Source of the DNA: Cotesia glomerata
Taxonomy: Eukaryota > Arthropoda > Insecta > Hymenoptera > Braconidae
Direction of reading: 5' to 3'
Length of the DNA stretch: 64,000 nucleotides
Assembly (NCBI RefSeq): GCF_020080835.1
Contig: NC_058161.1
Span: 7,604,001 to 7,668,000 of the forward strand
Position 1 is the stretch's first letter; every line of letters begins with the position of its first letter. The translations under genes were made by a program, and so were the position numbers. Shown here in pieces: positions 13,508 to 26,327 of this stretch. A model generated the notes under the pieces. It was not told the DNA's origin and searched no databases. It saw nothing but the letters and a program-made list of their open reading frames with translations.

Positions 13508-14343
13508 TTAATTCTCTAAGAAAGAAACAAATTGCGTAAGTTTGTTTAGCTGACTTTCTGCAAGGGAAGCTTGGACTGGTGTTTGTTCTTTATCTACTTT
13601 ACAAGGTCTCACTGTGGTGTCGTCGAGAATCCATCCACGTTCCGATGCTGACAATTTAGCTTGTTCTAATGATAAGCCTGTCATTGATGCAAGTAATGTC
13701 AGGTTAACAGACGAGTAAGCTTCAGAAATAAGTGACATGGCTCTTTCACGAACATTTTCTGTTAATTAAACAATAAATAATATTTTAATAATTAATTTTA
13801 TAAAATGACATTTAGTATGTGTTATTTACCTTTCAAGGCAAGCATTATACCACTGACTTCATCAGTCCATTCAATGTCTAAAGCTGTGTGAACAGCTGGC
13901 CAGTCTCTCTGCCACATTCGTTGTCCGACAATCCAAATCTGCTGAAGCTCAGTCTTGTTGTTTTTAATACTCACTGGTATTCTTTTCCATAAATACTTGG
14001 CATTGCATAGATCATTTTGATAAAGATATACAGCTAATAATTGAGCATAAGTTTGTGGTGAGGCACAACCATTAGGCGCCTGAAAAAAAATATTGTCAGT
14101 TAATTTATAATACTTACAATGTTTATCACTATAAACAAAGATTTATAATTAACGAATGGATGAATATTAATGACTTAATATGTCATCAAGCTTGTAATAA
14201 ATAATATAACGTTGTGTGTTTTAGAAAGTAATATATAAAATAACCGGTCAAATATAACCTATAATATTGCGAAATACAATACTTACTTCTAACTCAGATT
14301 TTTCAAGCTCATAAACTAAGGTTTCTACTTCGTTTAATACCAT
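13508..14343 (-). CDS. CSN8: COP9 signalosome complex subunit 8
   Basis: Three coding exons on the minus strand: 14343-14287 (19 codons, MVLNEVETLVYELEK start), 14079-13830 and 13758-13508. Joints are GT-AG (donors GTAAGT and GTAAAT) and in frame, giving 185 residues, close to the usual 180-210 for CSN8. The middle exon carries the helical PCI-like repeat (YAQLLAVYLYQNDLCNAKYLW, roughly residues 26-46, then KNNKTELQQIWIVGQRMWQRDW). The last exon carries the winged-helix part (ISEAYSSVNLTLLASMTGL, LSASERGW). CSN8 is the small PCI subunit of the COP9 signalosome, which removes NEDD8 from cullins and so controls cullin-RING ubiquitin ligases in nucleus and cytosol. It is the first of four tandem minus-strand genes. 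Introns are 207 and 71 bp. Family identity is read from motif order, not a database search. Confidence 0.88.
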
Positions 14344-15966
14344 ATTTATAAATTTATTTATCTTCAATGTGTGACTATTTTAATTAATAGTTAAATATAT
14401 TTTTATTTTTCTGATAGCTTGCTGCAAATGTCATTAAATAACACAAACACGGTCAGACAAAACATAAGACATCAAACTAATATACATAGAAATGAATTTT
14501 TACATTAGGGCTAGTTTTTATCCACACAGGATAGGCGGAACAAAAGAAAATGCGGTAAATTTTTTTTAATTTAAACAATAGTTAGCTTTATAATTATTAA
14601 ATTTAATTTAATAAGATGTTATCAAACTTTATTTATACTATCTAAATAACTTTTTAAAATTTTTTCTTGCTTTAAATTTACGTGCTTTTATTATGACACT
14701 TTTAGAGTTTTACATAAACATAATTTTAATTGTTCATGATACTAGAAATAATAAATACGCAATAGAATAAATAAAAACCTAAGTTTAGTAAATTTAATTT
14801 TAATAAAAATAATAAATACTTGTCTAGTGTTTTTTTATGATTAGATACATGAACAAATGGAAAAAATATTAATATCATTCGATTTATTTTAGAAAATAAA
14901 ATTATATGTGTAAATTTTAAAAATTTTAAAAAATACTGATTTTTAAATATTAAATTATGAATTATACTTTTTGCCATTACTTATAACTATGATTCCAATG
15001 GAATATATTTAGACTGCCGATTTTATCAATTCAAAATAATTGAACATAGTTATAAATGGTTGGAAGATAATTTCATCCAAACATCTTATTCCAAATTAAA
15101 TAAAAATTGAATCCTAAGAAATATGATTCTGTAACTTCAATATATTAATAAATTAGCCCAATTTCAATATGTGACTTCTATAATACAATAAAAGAGAGAA
15201 ATAAAATTGATTATTTATTAAAATTAATAAATTGGTGACGTACTTGAAAGTCACAATTCAGAATAATGAATAATGATTTTTCTTCATTTATAGAACAAAT
15301 AAAATATTTATTCAATAATGATATTAGTGACAATAATATCTATAATAATTTTATATTAGTCGAGTTCCAACTATTTGAGCTTTTTTTAATTCTAAGGCTG
15401 CGTGATTTTGCTTAAAAATTTAAATTTTATCTAATAATTCATCTAATAAATAAAGAAAAAATCTTGTAATATATAAGTTTTTTAATTACCTTATCCATAA
15501 AAAAAAAATAATTTTCAACATAAAATAAAAGGCATTATTAATTAAAAAAAAAAATTCAATTATAGTTGTTAATTATTTCATTTATTTGTAATCGAAGATA
15601 TAACTTTTCTTTTAATTAACTAATTTTTATTTTTCCTCGATTAAAAAAAAAAGGATTCAAAACGACTTAGTGTTAAATATCCATAAAAGAAAAAATTTGA
15701 AAGATTTGGTGGTAGTCAATAGCATTTGTTCTGTCGTTCTAAATCTTTTTTTTTTATTTTTTTTTTTTAATTTTTAAATTCAGGTGATCACACATAGTAC
15801 ATTGATATTAATAACACTATTAATATTTCAAATGTATCATATTATAAATAATAAATATTATGAATGAAATGAAAAAATGTGTAATTATAAATGCATATAC
15901 ATATATCTATGATTAAATCAATCAAGATGAATTATGTTATATAAATATATGGAAAGAGAAAAAAAT

Positions 15967-16019
<53 letters not shown>

Positions 16020-16045
16020 GAATCAAGATATTTTTAAAATAAAAT
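14344..16045. other. AT-rich intergenic stretch between CSN8 and lin-7
   Basis: About 1.7 kb, extremely AT-rich, with many A and T runs (for example 15540-15555, 15745-15770). It should contain the CSN8 promoter at its left end and the lin-7 3' UTR at its right end. No open frame with recognisable content is visible. Confidence 0.5.
15972..16017. repeat. (GA)n microsatellite in the lin-7 3' region
   Basis: About 23 GA units about 30 bp downstream of the lin-7 stop codon, so on the minus strand it is a CT tract inside the probable 3' UTR. Confidence 0.93.
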
Positions 16046-17246
16046 TTATTGCACATTTTGACGCCTACTACGAGCAGCTCGTTGTTTGTCAAATCTCAAT
16101 TCCATTTCTTCTAAAACTCGTGGTGTGTAACGAACTACTAGTTTAACTGAACTTTGAGCTTGTTTCAGTAATTCAACCGCTCTTTCATGGTTTTCGCCTT
16201 CAACACACTAGATAAATAATTATAAAAAATGTATTATTAATTTATAATTTACTATGTCAAGTAATTAATAATAGATGAGTATAATTAATTTATGAATATT
16301 CATTGATTACTTACAACTCCATTGACAGAGAGTAATTGATCACCACGTTTTAATCCACCGTGTCTATCAGCAACACCTCCAGGAATAATTCTTGATATAT
16401 AAATAGGTGAATTTTGTTCTTTACCACCCATCACATTGAAACCAAGACCTTCCTCAGTTTTAGGAAGTTCTACAACTCGTGGATGAGCATGTCCTTCACT
16501 TGCTGCAAATGCGGCTACTGTTGCTTTTGCAGTAGCTGATGCTCTTACATCTTGGGACCCCTATGAAAAATTATTTTCATTTATTAATCAATTATTTGAC
16601 TAAGATCGAGGCTTTTAAATATTTAATGCTTTAGTCTTCTGAGTAAAATATTTATTTTGTATTAGAGTAAAAAAAATTATATTTTTAAAAATAATAAAAT
16701 GGAAAATTTTTCTTGTACATGCTCACATATATTCATATTTTTTTATTTGGTAAGAATTTAATTAAGTAGTCTAATAAAAAAAATTTTTCAAGAAAAAAAT
16801 ATTTACCTGAATATCAACAGTTTCATAAACATGTTCGTAAACTTCTCTTACAGCATTTAGAAAATCACTCTGCAGTACTTTTTGTAAAGCTGCTAATTTT
16901 GTACTTGGCACTTCACCACCTATTTTAATAATAAATCACTGTAGTTAGCATAATAATACTAAAAAATTCAATAATAAACAGCTAGTAGTCACAATAATAA
17001 TTAAATAAAACAGTAATAACAAAAATAAATAAATACATACTTTTTTGAAGTTTATCCAATAATTCTATTGCACGATCTACATCTAAAATCAAATAATACG
17101 TATTAAAAACATGTAAATATTTTTATTTATTGTTAATACGTATAATTAAAAATCATAAAATAAATATAAAATAGAAACTAAGTAATTGGAGCAAAAAATA
17201 TTTCCTTACCATTTTTTAATGTCAAAGTTTCAGTAACTGCTGCCAT
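16046..17246 (-). CDS. lin-7: LIN-7/Veli cell-polarity scaffold (L27 + PDZ)
   Basis: Five minus-strand coding exons: 17246-17210, 17082-17041, 16919-16807, 16560-16315 and 16207-16046. All joints are GT-AG and keep frame, giving 199 residues, normal for LIN-7 (about 195-235). Residues about 5-64 form the L27 domain (DVDRAIELLDKLQ, LAALQKVLQSDFLNAVREVY). Residues about 92-175 form one PDZ domain with the carboxylate-binding loop GLGF at 102-105, followed by NVMGGKEQNSPIYISRIIPGG. The tail is basic (RFDKQRAARSRRQ). LIN-7 joins CASK and Mint or Stardust and Patj complexes at epithelial junctions and synapses and holds receptors by their C-termini. The start ATG is the first in-frame methionine and matches the family MAAV(T/L)-type start. 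All residues expected for peptide binding are present; no sign of decay. Confidence 0.95.
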
Positions 17247-17793
17247 TATATTTATAATACTCAATAAAAATAACCAGTAATAATGTTTATTTATAAAATA
17301 ATATTATAACTAAATTTTCAAGGTGTGGCGAGTGAAATAGATCAAAAAGTGATTTTAGATGACAGTTTTTTTTCCATCAGTACTCTTGAGGAAAAATATC
17401 GCCATTTTTTATGTTGTGTATCATCGCCAGAGACCACTACTTGTTTATTCTATTTTGGTACATCCATACATCAAGGTAAATCACTAGCGCATATGCCTTA
17501 CAGTAATTAATTATAAAATGTAATTTTAAAAAAAGTTTATTGATTTTAAATTAATGATAAGTCTAGGTGATTTATAATTTACAAGCCTTTAATAATTATA
17601 TATTGAGAATCACTATATATATTTTCATATAAATGGATAAATAATTTTACTTATAAATTTACCGACACTTACAATAAAAGAATTTATAATATTACATTTA
17701 AAATTACTTAACTTCTTCTTATCGTCAATTTTCGAGTATAAAAATAACGGATATTTAAAATACTTTATAAATTAATTAATGAAGAAAGCATAA
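17247..17793. other. Short intergenic stretch: lin-7 5' flank and BAP18 3' end
   Basis: On the minus strand, 17400-17384 contains AAAAAATGGCGATA, an NNATGGCG-type element of the YY1/Pho class that is often found at housekeeping promoters. The plus-strand open frame at 17325-17510 begins with GTG, not ATG, and has no recognisable content, so it is not called. The left half of this interval most likely holds the lin-7 promoter and leader. Confidence 0.35.
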
Positions 17794-19245
17794 TTAAGAA
17801 GCTACTTCTTCAGTAGCTCCCTCGAATTCCAATTTAACTTGACATTCTTCGGGAAGTCCTTCAACGTCAACTTCTGATTCAGTTGCATTCAACATGTTTA
17901 ATGTTACTTCAGCTGATGTGTTCATTAATCCTTGATTAGTTGTAGCACTAGGTTGTTTTTTTACTTGAATATTTTGCTGCGCCGGTTGTCTATTTGCTAT
18001 AGGTACACCCGCTTCTTCAAACACTTTTTTCTTCAAGCCTGTCTTTATTTGAGATCTGAAATAAATTCGACAAAAATTTTATTTTAATTATGACTTATTT
18101 GCGACGTAGAAAATTGAATGATGCTACGCGTTCATTAAGACACTGATCTTATATGATTTCGAAGTAAATTCGACCAGTAACTTTCAAACTATTTAGAAAA
18201 TAAAATACTCATTTGTCATACATTTCATTTAAATGAATTAGTTTTTTTTTTATTAGGTTGAATTTAGAGAAAAATTTTCAAGCTTTTAAAACATTGTATT
18301 CAAAGTAAAGTATCTGAATAATTATCGCTTTCAACTTCTGAAACTCTTTTATTATAATTATAATTGTCGATTGATTTATTAAAAAATTTCAATATATTAA
18401 TTTGCTTTCATTTCATCAAAATGTCTTAATTTAAAATAACATCAATAATACTGTTTAATTTTGTCATGATTTACTCAACATAGCATCCATCGAGTTTAAT
18501 TAGTAAAAAACGTAATTCTATAGATTTAATTTTATAACTTATTAACTAAAGCAAAATTATATCACAAGAGTTGACGATCATATTTTATTTTCTTATTAAA
18601 TTTACCAACTTACACCGTTCGCCCTTTGATGTGATCACTTATTTTGTGTAAATCTTCGCTGAATGTCTTAACTGAGTGACGAAGCATTTCAATTTCCTCG
18701 TCAGTCCATTTACTGTGTTAAAATAATTAAAGATTTAATATTTTAAAGTTAGTAATCAGTAATTTTTATAAACTATAAATAAATATATTAGTGCTTTTAT
18801 AAATAATAATACAAACATAATATATAATTATTCAAATATTCCCGCCAGAATATTAGCTCGAGGCGTCCAACATGGCGTCAATGTATCCTCAAACAACATG
18901 TACCCAAACAAATTTTATTTACATGTAATAAATGATAAATAACACTTTTTTATAACTAAATTATATCATAAAAAAACATACCCAGCTGGCGAGTCAGTTG
19001 TAGGATGTAACTGCATTGTCAGTTCACCAAGTTTGTTAAAAGCTGCACCAGCAGCGGTGAATATTTCACCAACCTAAACAAATAAATTTTCACAATTAAA
19101 ATATAATATTTAAAGATCTAGCTAATAATATATAAGTCCAAGTACATTTATTTAAATGAAGAAAAGTTCTTTAAATTAATACAATAATGAAAAATAAATA
19201 AAAATGTAAACATAACCTGACCTTTCTACCACTATTGACATCCAT
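17794..19245 (-). CDS. BAP18: Chromatin complexes subunit BAP18 homologue (SANT domain)
   Basis: Four minus-strand coding exons: 19245-19222 (MDVNSGRK), 19073-18982, 18712-18614 and 18055-17794. Joints are GT-AG and frame-consistent; the product has 158 residues versus about 172 in human BAP18. The N-terminus has the family block VGEIFTAAGAAFNKLGELTM (residues 9-28). A SANT/Myb-like domain follows at about 40-85 (KWTDEEIEMLRHSVKTF, then HIKGRTVSQIKTGLKKKVFE). The acidic C-terminus carries ADVTLNML-like and VDVEGLPEE motifs. BAP18 reads H3K4me3 and works with the BPTF-NURF and MLL/COMPASS complexes in the nucleus. The first intron uses donor GTCAGG, weaker than the others, and that joint is chosen because it alone gives the RK-VGEIF frame. 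Third of the four tandem minus-strand genes. Confidence 0.9.
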
Positions 19246-19940
19246 TTTTACTCAGTAGAAAACACAAAATAGTGCAAGCAAGAATTTTAGGCGGGATTCG
19301 GATGTATGACACGTGACTAACAATGGTGTGTGACAAAATGGTGGTAGGTGCCAGTGGGGCATTTTAGAGAGTGGGACTAAGGCCCGGAAGTAGACCCCAA
19401 ATGCAGGTAATTTATGTATTATTACGATCTTCATTTACTCACCTTACTCGCTGAATTCATGGCTATTGTGTAGCTTTCTTACTGCAAGTATTGGTGACGA
19501 AGCATACTCCACATCCACATATATATCACACTAAATTAGTTGTACGCTTCTGCCCTCTCGTGTCGCTTTGATAACCAAATTATTCTTATTCTTGTTTAAT
19601 GCGGATTCTTTCTCTCTCTAACTGTATTATTTCGTAATTTTTTTTTTTTATTAATGAATGCACCTACATATACAACACATTAATACAAGTACATCTGTAT
19701 ACAGATGTATGTACATTATTAATATATGTACATCAATTGTTTATCTATTTCTTTTCGAACGATACTAAATAAATATATTTAGATATGATCTATCAACTAT
19801 GCAACGCTTATTACAAAATTTATACAATTGGTACAAAAATTGGGAAAGATGACTGTGACAATAATTAAATAATTAATGTTGACTAATCTATTAGAGTACT
19901 AACGAGGTCAACGATTGAGGACGATGAATGTTAATATGTA
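19246..19940. other. Upstream region of BAP18, no gene
   Basis: The stretch 19246-19440 is less AT-rich (GACACGTGAC, an E-box-like CACGTG at 19309-19314) and probably contains the BAP18 promoter. Beyond it are TACATA-type simple sequence (19660-19735) and no coding frame. Confidence 0.35.
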
Positions 19941-20985
19941 CAATCGTGGACATTAATTTAAGTATGTTTTTAAATTTACTAGAAAATAGCCGTTTGTAAA
20001 CTTGAACGTTTGTAAACTAAAAACTTTTAAAACTGAAAACGGCTCCGTTTATAAAATGAGTTGATCATTAAAAAAGAGAATACTAAATAATGATTAATAA
20101 AAATGATGCAAAATGTAAACTTGTAACAATCTTAAAATGTCATAAAATAAAATTCAACCAATCAAAAAAAAGAAAAACGTTAATAAACTAGATAGTAAAG
20201 CGAGCGAATTTTAAAAATTGACATTAATAGAATAATATATTTTTAAATACGGCTAAGTAAAAAAAAAGTCGTTAAAAAAAACTGAAATAAAAAAAAACAA
20301 ACAAATGCATATCTTGACATTAGAATAAAAATAATTTTAAAATAAAATATTTACGTAATTTTGACATTTGTTAAAATTAGTGCATCGTGAATTTTGCCAA
20401 TTCAAAACTTAGCCACGCGAATTCAGTCAATAGTAAACTTTGCGATTCATGAAATAAGTGAATACTAAATTTTGTTAACAATTAAAATAGCCGTTTGTAA
20501 ACTCAGCGGTTTATAAAAGTAGCAGATTTTTAATTTTAACGCTTATTAATTTATCTATTACATATTTATTTCCGATATTTTTGAAGCTATAAAATTTAGA
20601 GACAAAAGCCTTTTCTCAACAACAGGTCAGCCGAGAACTGATTTTCCGAAATTTTATTTACGAAGAATATTACGGAGCTGAAAATGATAAAAAAAATTCT
20701 TGTAAGGAATAAATCATGGAGGCTTGTGAATTGTGTAATAATAAAAGATTTTATTTGAATTTTTATTTAATTATGTACATATTCATGTATAAAAATATAT
20801 TTTTTTTTATTTTTAAAAATTATATATACTGAAACAAGCTGGTATCTTGCCCAATAGAAATTTTTGAAGAAAGTTTTTGGACTTATTGATTTCACCGAGT
20901 TCAAAATTCTGGGCAACCTGGGAAGTTTACAAACGGCTATTTTCTAGTAAATTTAAAAACATACTTAAATTAATGTCCACGATTG
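19941..20985. mobile_element. Non-autonomous DNA transposon with perfect 61-bp TIRs and TA target duplication
   Basis: The first 61 bases (19941-20001, starting CAATCGTGGACATTAA) and the last 61 bases (20925-20985) are exact inverted complements. The next bases outward are TA on both sides (19939-19940 and 20986-20987), the target duplication of Tc1/mariner-class elements. The 1,045-bp body has no open frame of 60 codons, so it cannot encode a transposase. Partial internal copies of the GCCGTTTGTAAAC terminal motif recur near 20010, 20040 and 20490, suggesting subterminal repeats. The perfect TIR match implies recent insertion or gene conversion. It lies between BAP18 and BCDIN3D and does not interrupt either. 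Superfamily assignment rests only on the TA duplication. Confidence 0.85.
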
Positions 20986-21201
20986 TACTTCAACTTCAGG
21001 CTTAAGAAGAATACTTCTTAGCGTAAAAAATTAGAAAATTCTTTAATTTACGATTAGAAAAAAATAATTTTTTTTATAAATTTATTTGGATTCTCAAGAA
21101 GAAGTTTTTGTTCAGTAGGTATAATAATAGTTGTTATTAAATAAATACAAATTAATATAATTTATTTTCTACAAAAAAAAATATATATATTTTGATCACG
21201 A

Positions 21202-21207
21202 TTTATT
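21202..21207 (-). terminator. Polyadenylation signal AATAAA, BCDIN3D
   Basis: The minus strand reads ACAAATAAATCG about 27 bases after the BCDIN3D stop codon. This is the only canonical AATAAA close to the stop, so a very short 3' UTR is likely. Confidence 0.45.
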
Positions 21208-21233
21208 TGTAAAAAAAAAAAAAATTAATTGAA

Positions 21234-22699
21234 TTAACTTCTTTTGAAGATTAGAATTTTTCTACCCCAAGTATTGTCTTCGCTCATGGCAATTCTCTGG
21301 AGATTACATTTTTTTGTACAAATATCCACAATATGTTTGTCCATATCGCCAGTTAATTTTAATGAGTTTATTAATGTAAAATCTTGTTCCCCAGAACGTC
21401 TCAATCTTCTCGAAGCATTACGGTAACACTTCCAAGTCTGCGGTTCAATAACGAGCATTTGTGTATAAGAGCAAATGTTTTCTAAGAATTTAACAAGACC
21501 CTCGTCGCCGTGATTTAAATGAATCCACATTGTAACAGAGAAACAAAATATCACATCGAATTTATTTTTGTCGAATTTTTTTAAATAAGTTTTAATGATA
21601 TCATCTCTATTTTGAGATAACACAAAATCAAGACATTCAAAAGTTATTGATTGTGAGTACGTATTATTTTCACGTGCACGTTCTATTAAAATTGGATCGA
21701 GGTCAATACCCAGTAGACTTATATCTGTATTTACAGTAAGATTATCTTGAAGAAATTTACGCAGTTGAATCGTAAGTTCCTGTAATCAAAATACAAACGG
21801 AATTTTATATTAAAATTTATATTTATGACTAAATTTATTTCAGATAAAAAAAATAAATAAAAGAAAAAAAGCGAGACATTGTGAGACCTTGAAGATAACT
21901 CAGAGGCTGCAAAAAGAGGGTTCTTTATTTATAGACAAGATTAATTCACAGACGGCATGTTTCAAAAATTAAAAAAAAAAGGGACCGTCGTCATCGGAAT
22001 CGTTGTCGTTGTCTCATAAACTGGGTCTGCGGTGTAGTAAAACACCCAAGAAGAAAGAAGGGTTCCTATCCTATCTTCTATCCAACATAACATCCAGTAA
22101 AATAATCTGGGCTCTATTTTTATACGACACGGCTGTAAGTGGTAACAGACACATTACATACCAGTCAGTCAGTCAGTCATTTAGCTGAAGATGTGGCGCT
22201 GGATATGGCGCGTGCGTATGCTATATTGAGTTAAGAAAGAAAGAAGTGAAAGGAAATAAGTAAACTGAGAATGAGTAAATGACTAATTCATGTCTAATCT
22301 AAATTTAGTAAAAAGAGTAGTACGTTGTTTTAATGCTGTAGTATAAATGAAGTCAGGATGCAGCGTGCTTGGTACAACCCAGCTTCTTCCGTCCGGTATA
22401 CAAATATATGTACATGTATATGTATATATAACTCAACTAACAGCCTAATGATGATGAGACTGATTCTCTACTTTACTTTATATCCTCCATAATACTCAGT
22501 ATCCTCAACTCACCCCGGCATTGCAGCCGACATCAAGCCCAATGTATTTTCCGTCCGGAGATAACCACAGCCCCTGCGGAAGTTGACAAATACGCTCGTT
22601 CGCTGGATGAAACTTGTAATAATTGATAAAGTTTCCATGCCGACTTGCACCTGGATCTCCAGTCTTAGTGCCAGCATCACTTTCATTATTGTCTTCCAT
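21234..22699 (-). CDS. BCDIN3D: BCDIN3D, RNA 5'-monophosphate methyltransferase (Bin3 family)
   Basis: Two minus-strand coding exons, 22699-22514 (62 codons) and 21779-21234 (181 codons plus stop), joined in phase 0 across a GTGAGT...CAG intron of 734 bp. The product has 243 residues, somewhat shorter than the human protein (292). The SAM-binding motif I GLDVGCNAG falls at 54-62, at the exon junction. The acidic motif LLGIDLDPILIERA follows, then the Bin3-type block FDVIFCFSVTMWIHLNHGDEGL and LVIEPQTWKCYRNA. BCDIN3D O-methylates 5'-monophosphates of tRNA-His and some pre-miRNAs in the cytosol using SAM. The frame is open upstream of 22699, but the methionine at 22699 (MEDNNESD) is preferred because the upstream residues are hydrophobic and unlike the family start. 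Fourth gene of the minus-strand cluster; no disabling change seen. Confidence 0.9.
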
Positions 22700-24626
22700 T
22701 TCAGATTTGATTGAATAAAATAAATATTTAAATAAATATGACCTACAATTAATATGAATCAATATAATAAATCATAGAATGCTGATGATTAACAATTAAA
22801 ATTGCAGAAATATACCAATGAAGTAACTCAGCTATGCCAGATACCAGTCCAAGCAGAAGGCAGAAACAGAGGCCTAAGATGCTAAGAGACTCAATAAAAC
22901 ATATGAGCTGGCAACCGGTGCTGCTGTCTACCGAGAGACGCGGTAAATTTATTATTGCAACATACCTACGACGACCCTCAATTGTGACGGACCCATGTAG
23001 TCTAGAGGCTAGAGTTCTCAACTTATTGCTTGGGTTGCTGCTCGTTTCGAGTATAATATACAAAGCCAAATGGCCGATCAGACCTTACCTTCAACCAGAC
23101 CTATACTAATAGAACACTGAACCGCAAGTCTGGTGATGCAGAGTATGGTTACAGGTACCTACGGTGGGAGAAAGATTTGCCAACAGCGGAAGGATCGCAG
23201 ATCGGGATAATTCGCGACTGTCCACGACCTAGATTGCCGCCGTGTACTGGCCTTCTACGTTGGTCCTTGGGGTCATGGTGGGCTCTAGAAATCACCGCTA
23301 ATATACCTTCAGAGTCACATTATACGTAGTCCGTAGACAATGACCTGGTGATGCTTAAAAAACGGATCTATATCTTATTTCATTTGGTTCCTTTTAACGG
23401 TTCGTCCTGACGCAGGTCTACCTACTATACATTCATATCATATTCTACACGTTTCTTTTTTATTCATTTTTCTAAAAATATAAAATTATAAATGAAATAA
23501 TATGAGAAAATAAAATATTCTATAAAAAAAAATTTACAAAACAACTGAAATTAAAAATGATAGACCGAGAAATTCTTAAATACTAATTATTGAATTATTA
23601 TTTTTATAAGTGTTGTATATTTTAATATTTTTTCAGGTATGAAATTGTTTGAACCACGAGAGCACGCGTGTCTACATGTGAGTCTACTGAATACGGAGTG
23701 TAATCAGAGAGAAGAACCAGAAAACCAAAGGCAGGTGTTGGACACACCGGTCCTCACTTCTTATTTTTCTTCTTATATTATAAAATGCATCGACTAAAGA
23801 CGTGGCAATGCTTTGATGTGATGCGAGCGTGCCGCGCTCTGATGCTTTCTTTAGTTCTTCATCGGAGTTTTATACCCTTACACCATAACATTTCATTTCT
23901 TTACAGCCACTTTACTTTCTCTTTCTAACTGACAGATGGGAAGCAATGTGATGCTACGCAGCTTCAACCACTGAAGCTGGTAAAAAAAGCGTGCATGCCA
24001 GACTGTTAATAACTTGGAAAAGCTTGACAAATATTTAATTTCCTCATTCTTGTATTCACAGTAAGTTAAGTTGCTCAAGCACGTTTTTATCAAGAAAATT
24101 ATTTATGAAAATATTCCTTGATAATTTAATCTACATATTTAATCATGTGATAATAAATTTTTCACGTTGCTAATTTTTGTTTAATTTATACGAAGAAGCA
24201 ATAACGTCAGAATTATTTTTTTCTAAAGAATTGGATTAATTGTTAAAAATTTTTCCCTAAAATTAAATAAAAATTCGAATTATTGAAATGTTTAGGTAAA
24301 AATTTAAGGTATAAATATGAGCAGTTTCTTGATTTCATTTTAAATACTTTTCAAGTGATAAATATAATAGTATAAATTTTAATTTACACTAGTGATGATA
24401 TTTTGAATTTTCTTAGATATAATTTAAAAAAAAAAACTAAAAATAGAATTTTATACAGTATGAACTTTAAAACTATAATCAAAATTCTAAATGATATTTA
24501 TTTTAGAATAAAATAAATTTTAACCGTATATTGAAACTAAAGCAGAGAAGGGTAAATATTTTTAGATTACACAGCTGTCTTGAATCGTCGTTTACTTATA
24601 TTACAATTTTCCAGGTACAATGAGTA

Positions 24627-24659
24627 AGAAGAGAAGAAGAAGAAGAAGAAGAAGAAGAG
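24627..24659. repeat. (GAA)n microsatellite
   Basis: About 10 AGA/GAA units with one interruption near 24631. Confidence 0.9.
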
Positions 24660-26327
24660 AAGATAGGAAATGGTAATGTATTGTAGGCAAAGACGTCTAA
24701 GTTTAGTTCAAACTAATAAACTTCCGGGAGCGGGCTTTGATGATTTGTTTTTTAACTCTCATCATTTCCGGATTAGTCTAACTTTTACTTTTATATTTTT
24801 ATTGCCATAGCATTTTAAATTCAAACTGAGCGTAAAAGATTTGGTTACTCCTAGCAGGTACATGCGGGTCTACAAACCTCAACCATTGTCCGTGAATAGC
24901 TTAAATCCTGTAATCTCTTTGTCCTCGAATTTTCGATGCCTTTATTTTATTAGACGTACTTTAACGAACAATTTCAATTGTTAATTTACTCAACTGCGAC
25001 GGCAACCTTCTTTTATGAGTCCATGGTCAATATCTATGTATATTCTACAGCTCGGTAATATAAATACACGTAAGTAACAAGCTGTAAGGTAGCAAAATCA
25101 ACGTCATATTTACCGTTAATGTTTACTATCTACATAGTATAAGATATATTTATAAATATCCTGTCATTTATATTTATACGTTTTTATTTTTTGCAGGTAT
25201 ATTCACTTTAGTGAATAGTGAATAAATGAAATGTTATTTATTTCTTATTCTGCCATACCGGAGGTCCGGATGCTTTGGTTGTCATTGAAATACATTCAAA
25301 TAGTAGTTTAAGCTTAATATAACGGATTTCGATGGTGATGATGGAGACAATTCATTGGGTTTCCTCTTTTTGACATATCGAACGACAGCGGATGCAGTGA
25401 CAATAGGAAACTTTGGCTTACCAAAGTGAATAGTCAGTAGCGGATACAACACGTGACTTCCGGAATATAATAATTTTTTAAAGACGACATCCTTTTTATT
25501 TAATATACCTATGTATGTATATAAATGGATATAGATACGGATATAGATATATTTATTTTTAGTATATTACTATACGGGAATGTGAAGACATAATGCTGGG
25601 TATCATGAACGGATAAATTGTTTTCAAAATTTAACCAGTGACTCCCGGTGTCACCTTTGATACCTTATCAAAACGTGGGAATAATATTGATGTAAGTACA
25701 ACACATCAGTCGAATGATCTCACATATTGTTCACGTGAACGTAAATAACTGAGAGAGCTGTAAAAATATATATTACATGTATATTTATTATACTTGAGCA
25801 GTGGGGAAGCTTATCATTACAAAAGTCCAACGCAATAATACATATATTTTTTTGCTCCGTGATAAGTTTGCTCGATTGCGACGCCAATTAATAATTAGTC
25901 ACGTGGCCTCGATGACGCTTTGTTTTTGTAATTAAAATAATCCTCAGACCGTGGAATCCCAGGTAATGCATTAGATACGATTCATTTAAATATTAATATA
26001 TTTTATTAAACATTTGTCCATTAAGAAATAACTGAAATTCCATCAGGGTCTCAAGAATTAATTGATATAAAATTTTATTACAATATTGTTATTACTTTAC
26101 AGGTTTAGCAATATAAGGTTTACAGCACATTTATGATTTTTAATCATTAAGCCAACGGATTTTCGTAATATTCAGCACTTCCGTAATCTATATCTATTGT
26201 ATTAAACCACAAACTATAAAATGTACGACAAAAGATATTTCATCAATAGATATAATGACGACAGAGAATTATATTTAAACATATATTTGCGAAAAATAAA
26301 AAAAAAAAAAAAAGGAGTCTCTGACCT

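Noticed and set aside
22749..23069. Minus-strand 106-codon frame with a hydrophobic core, candidate membrane protein
   Set aside because: No recognisable family, no splice partners, and the hydrophobic part matches generic AT-rich translation.
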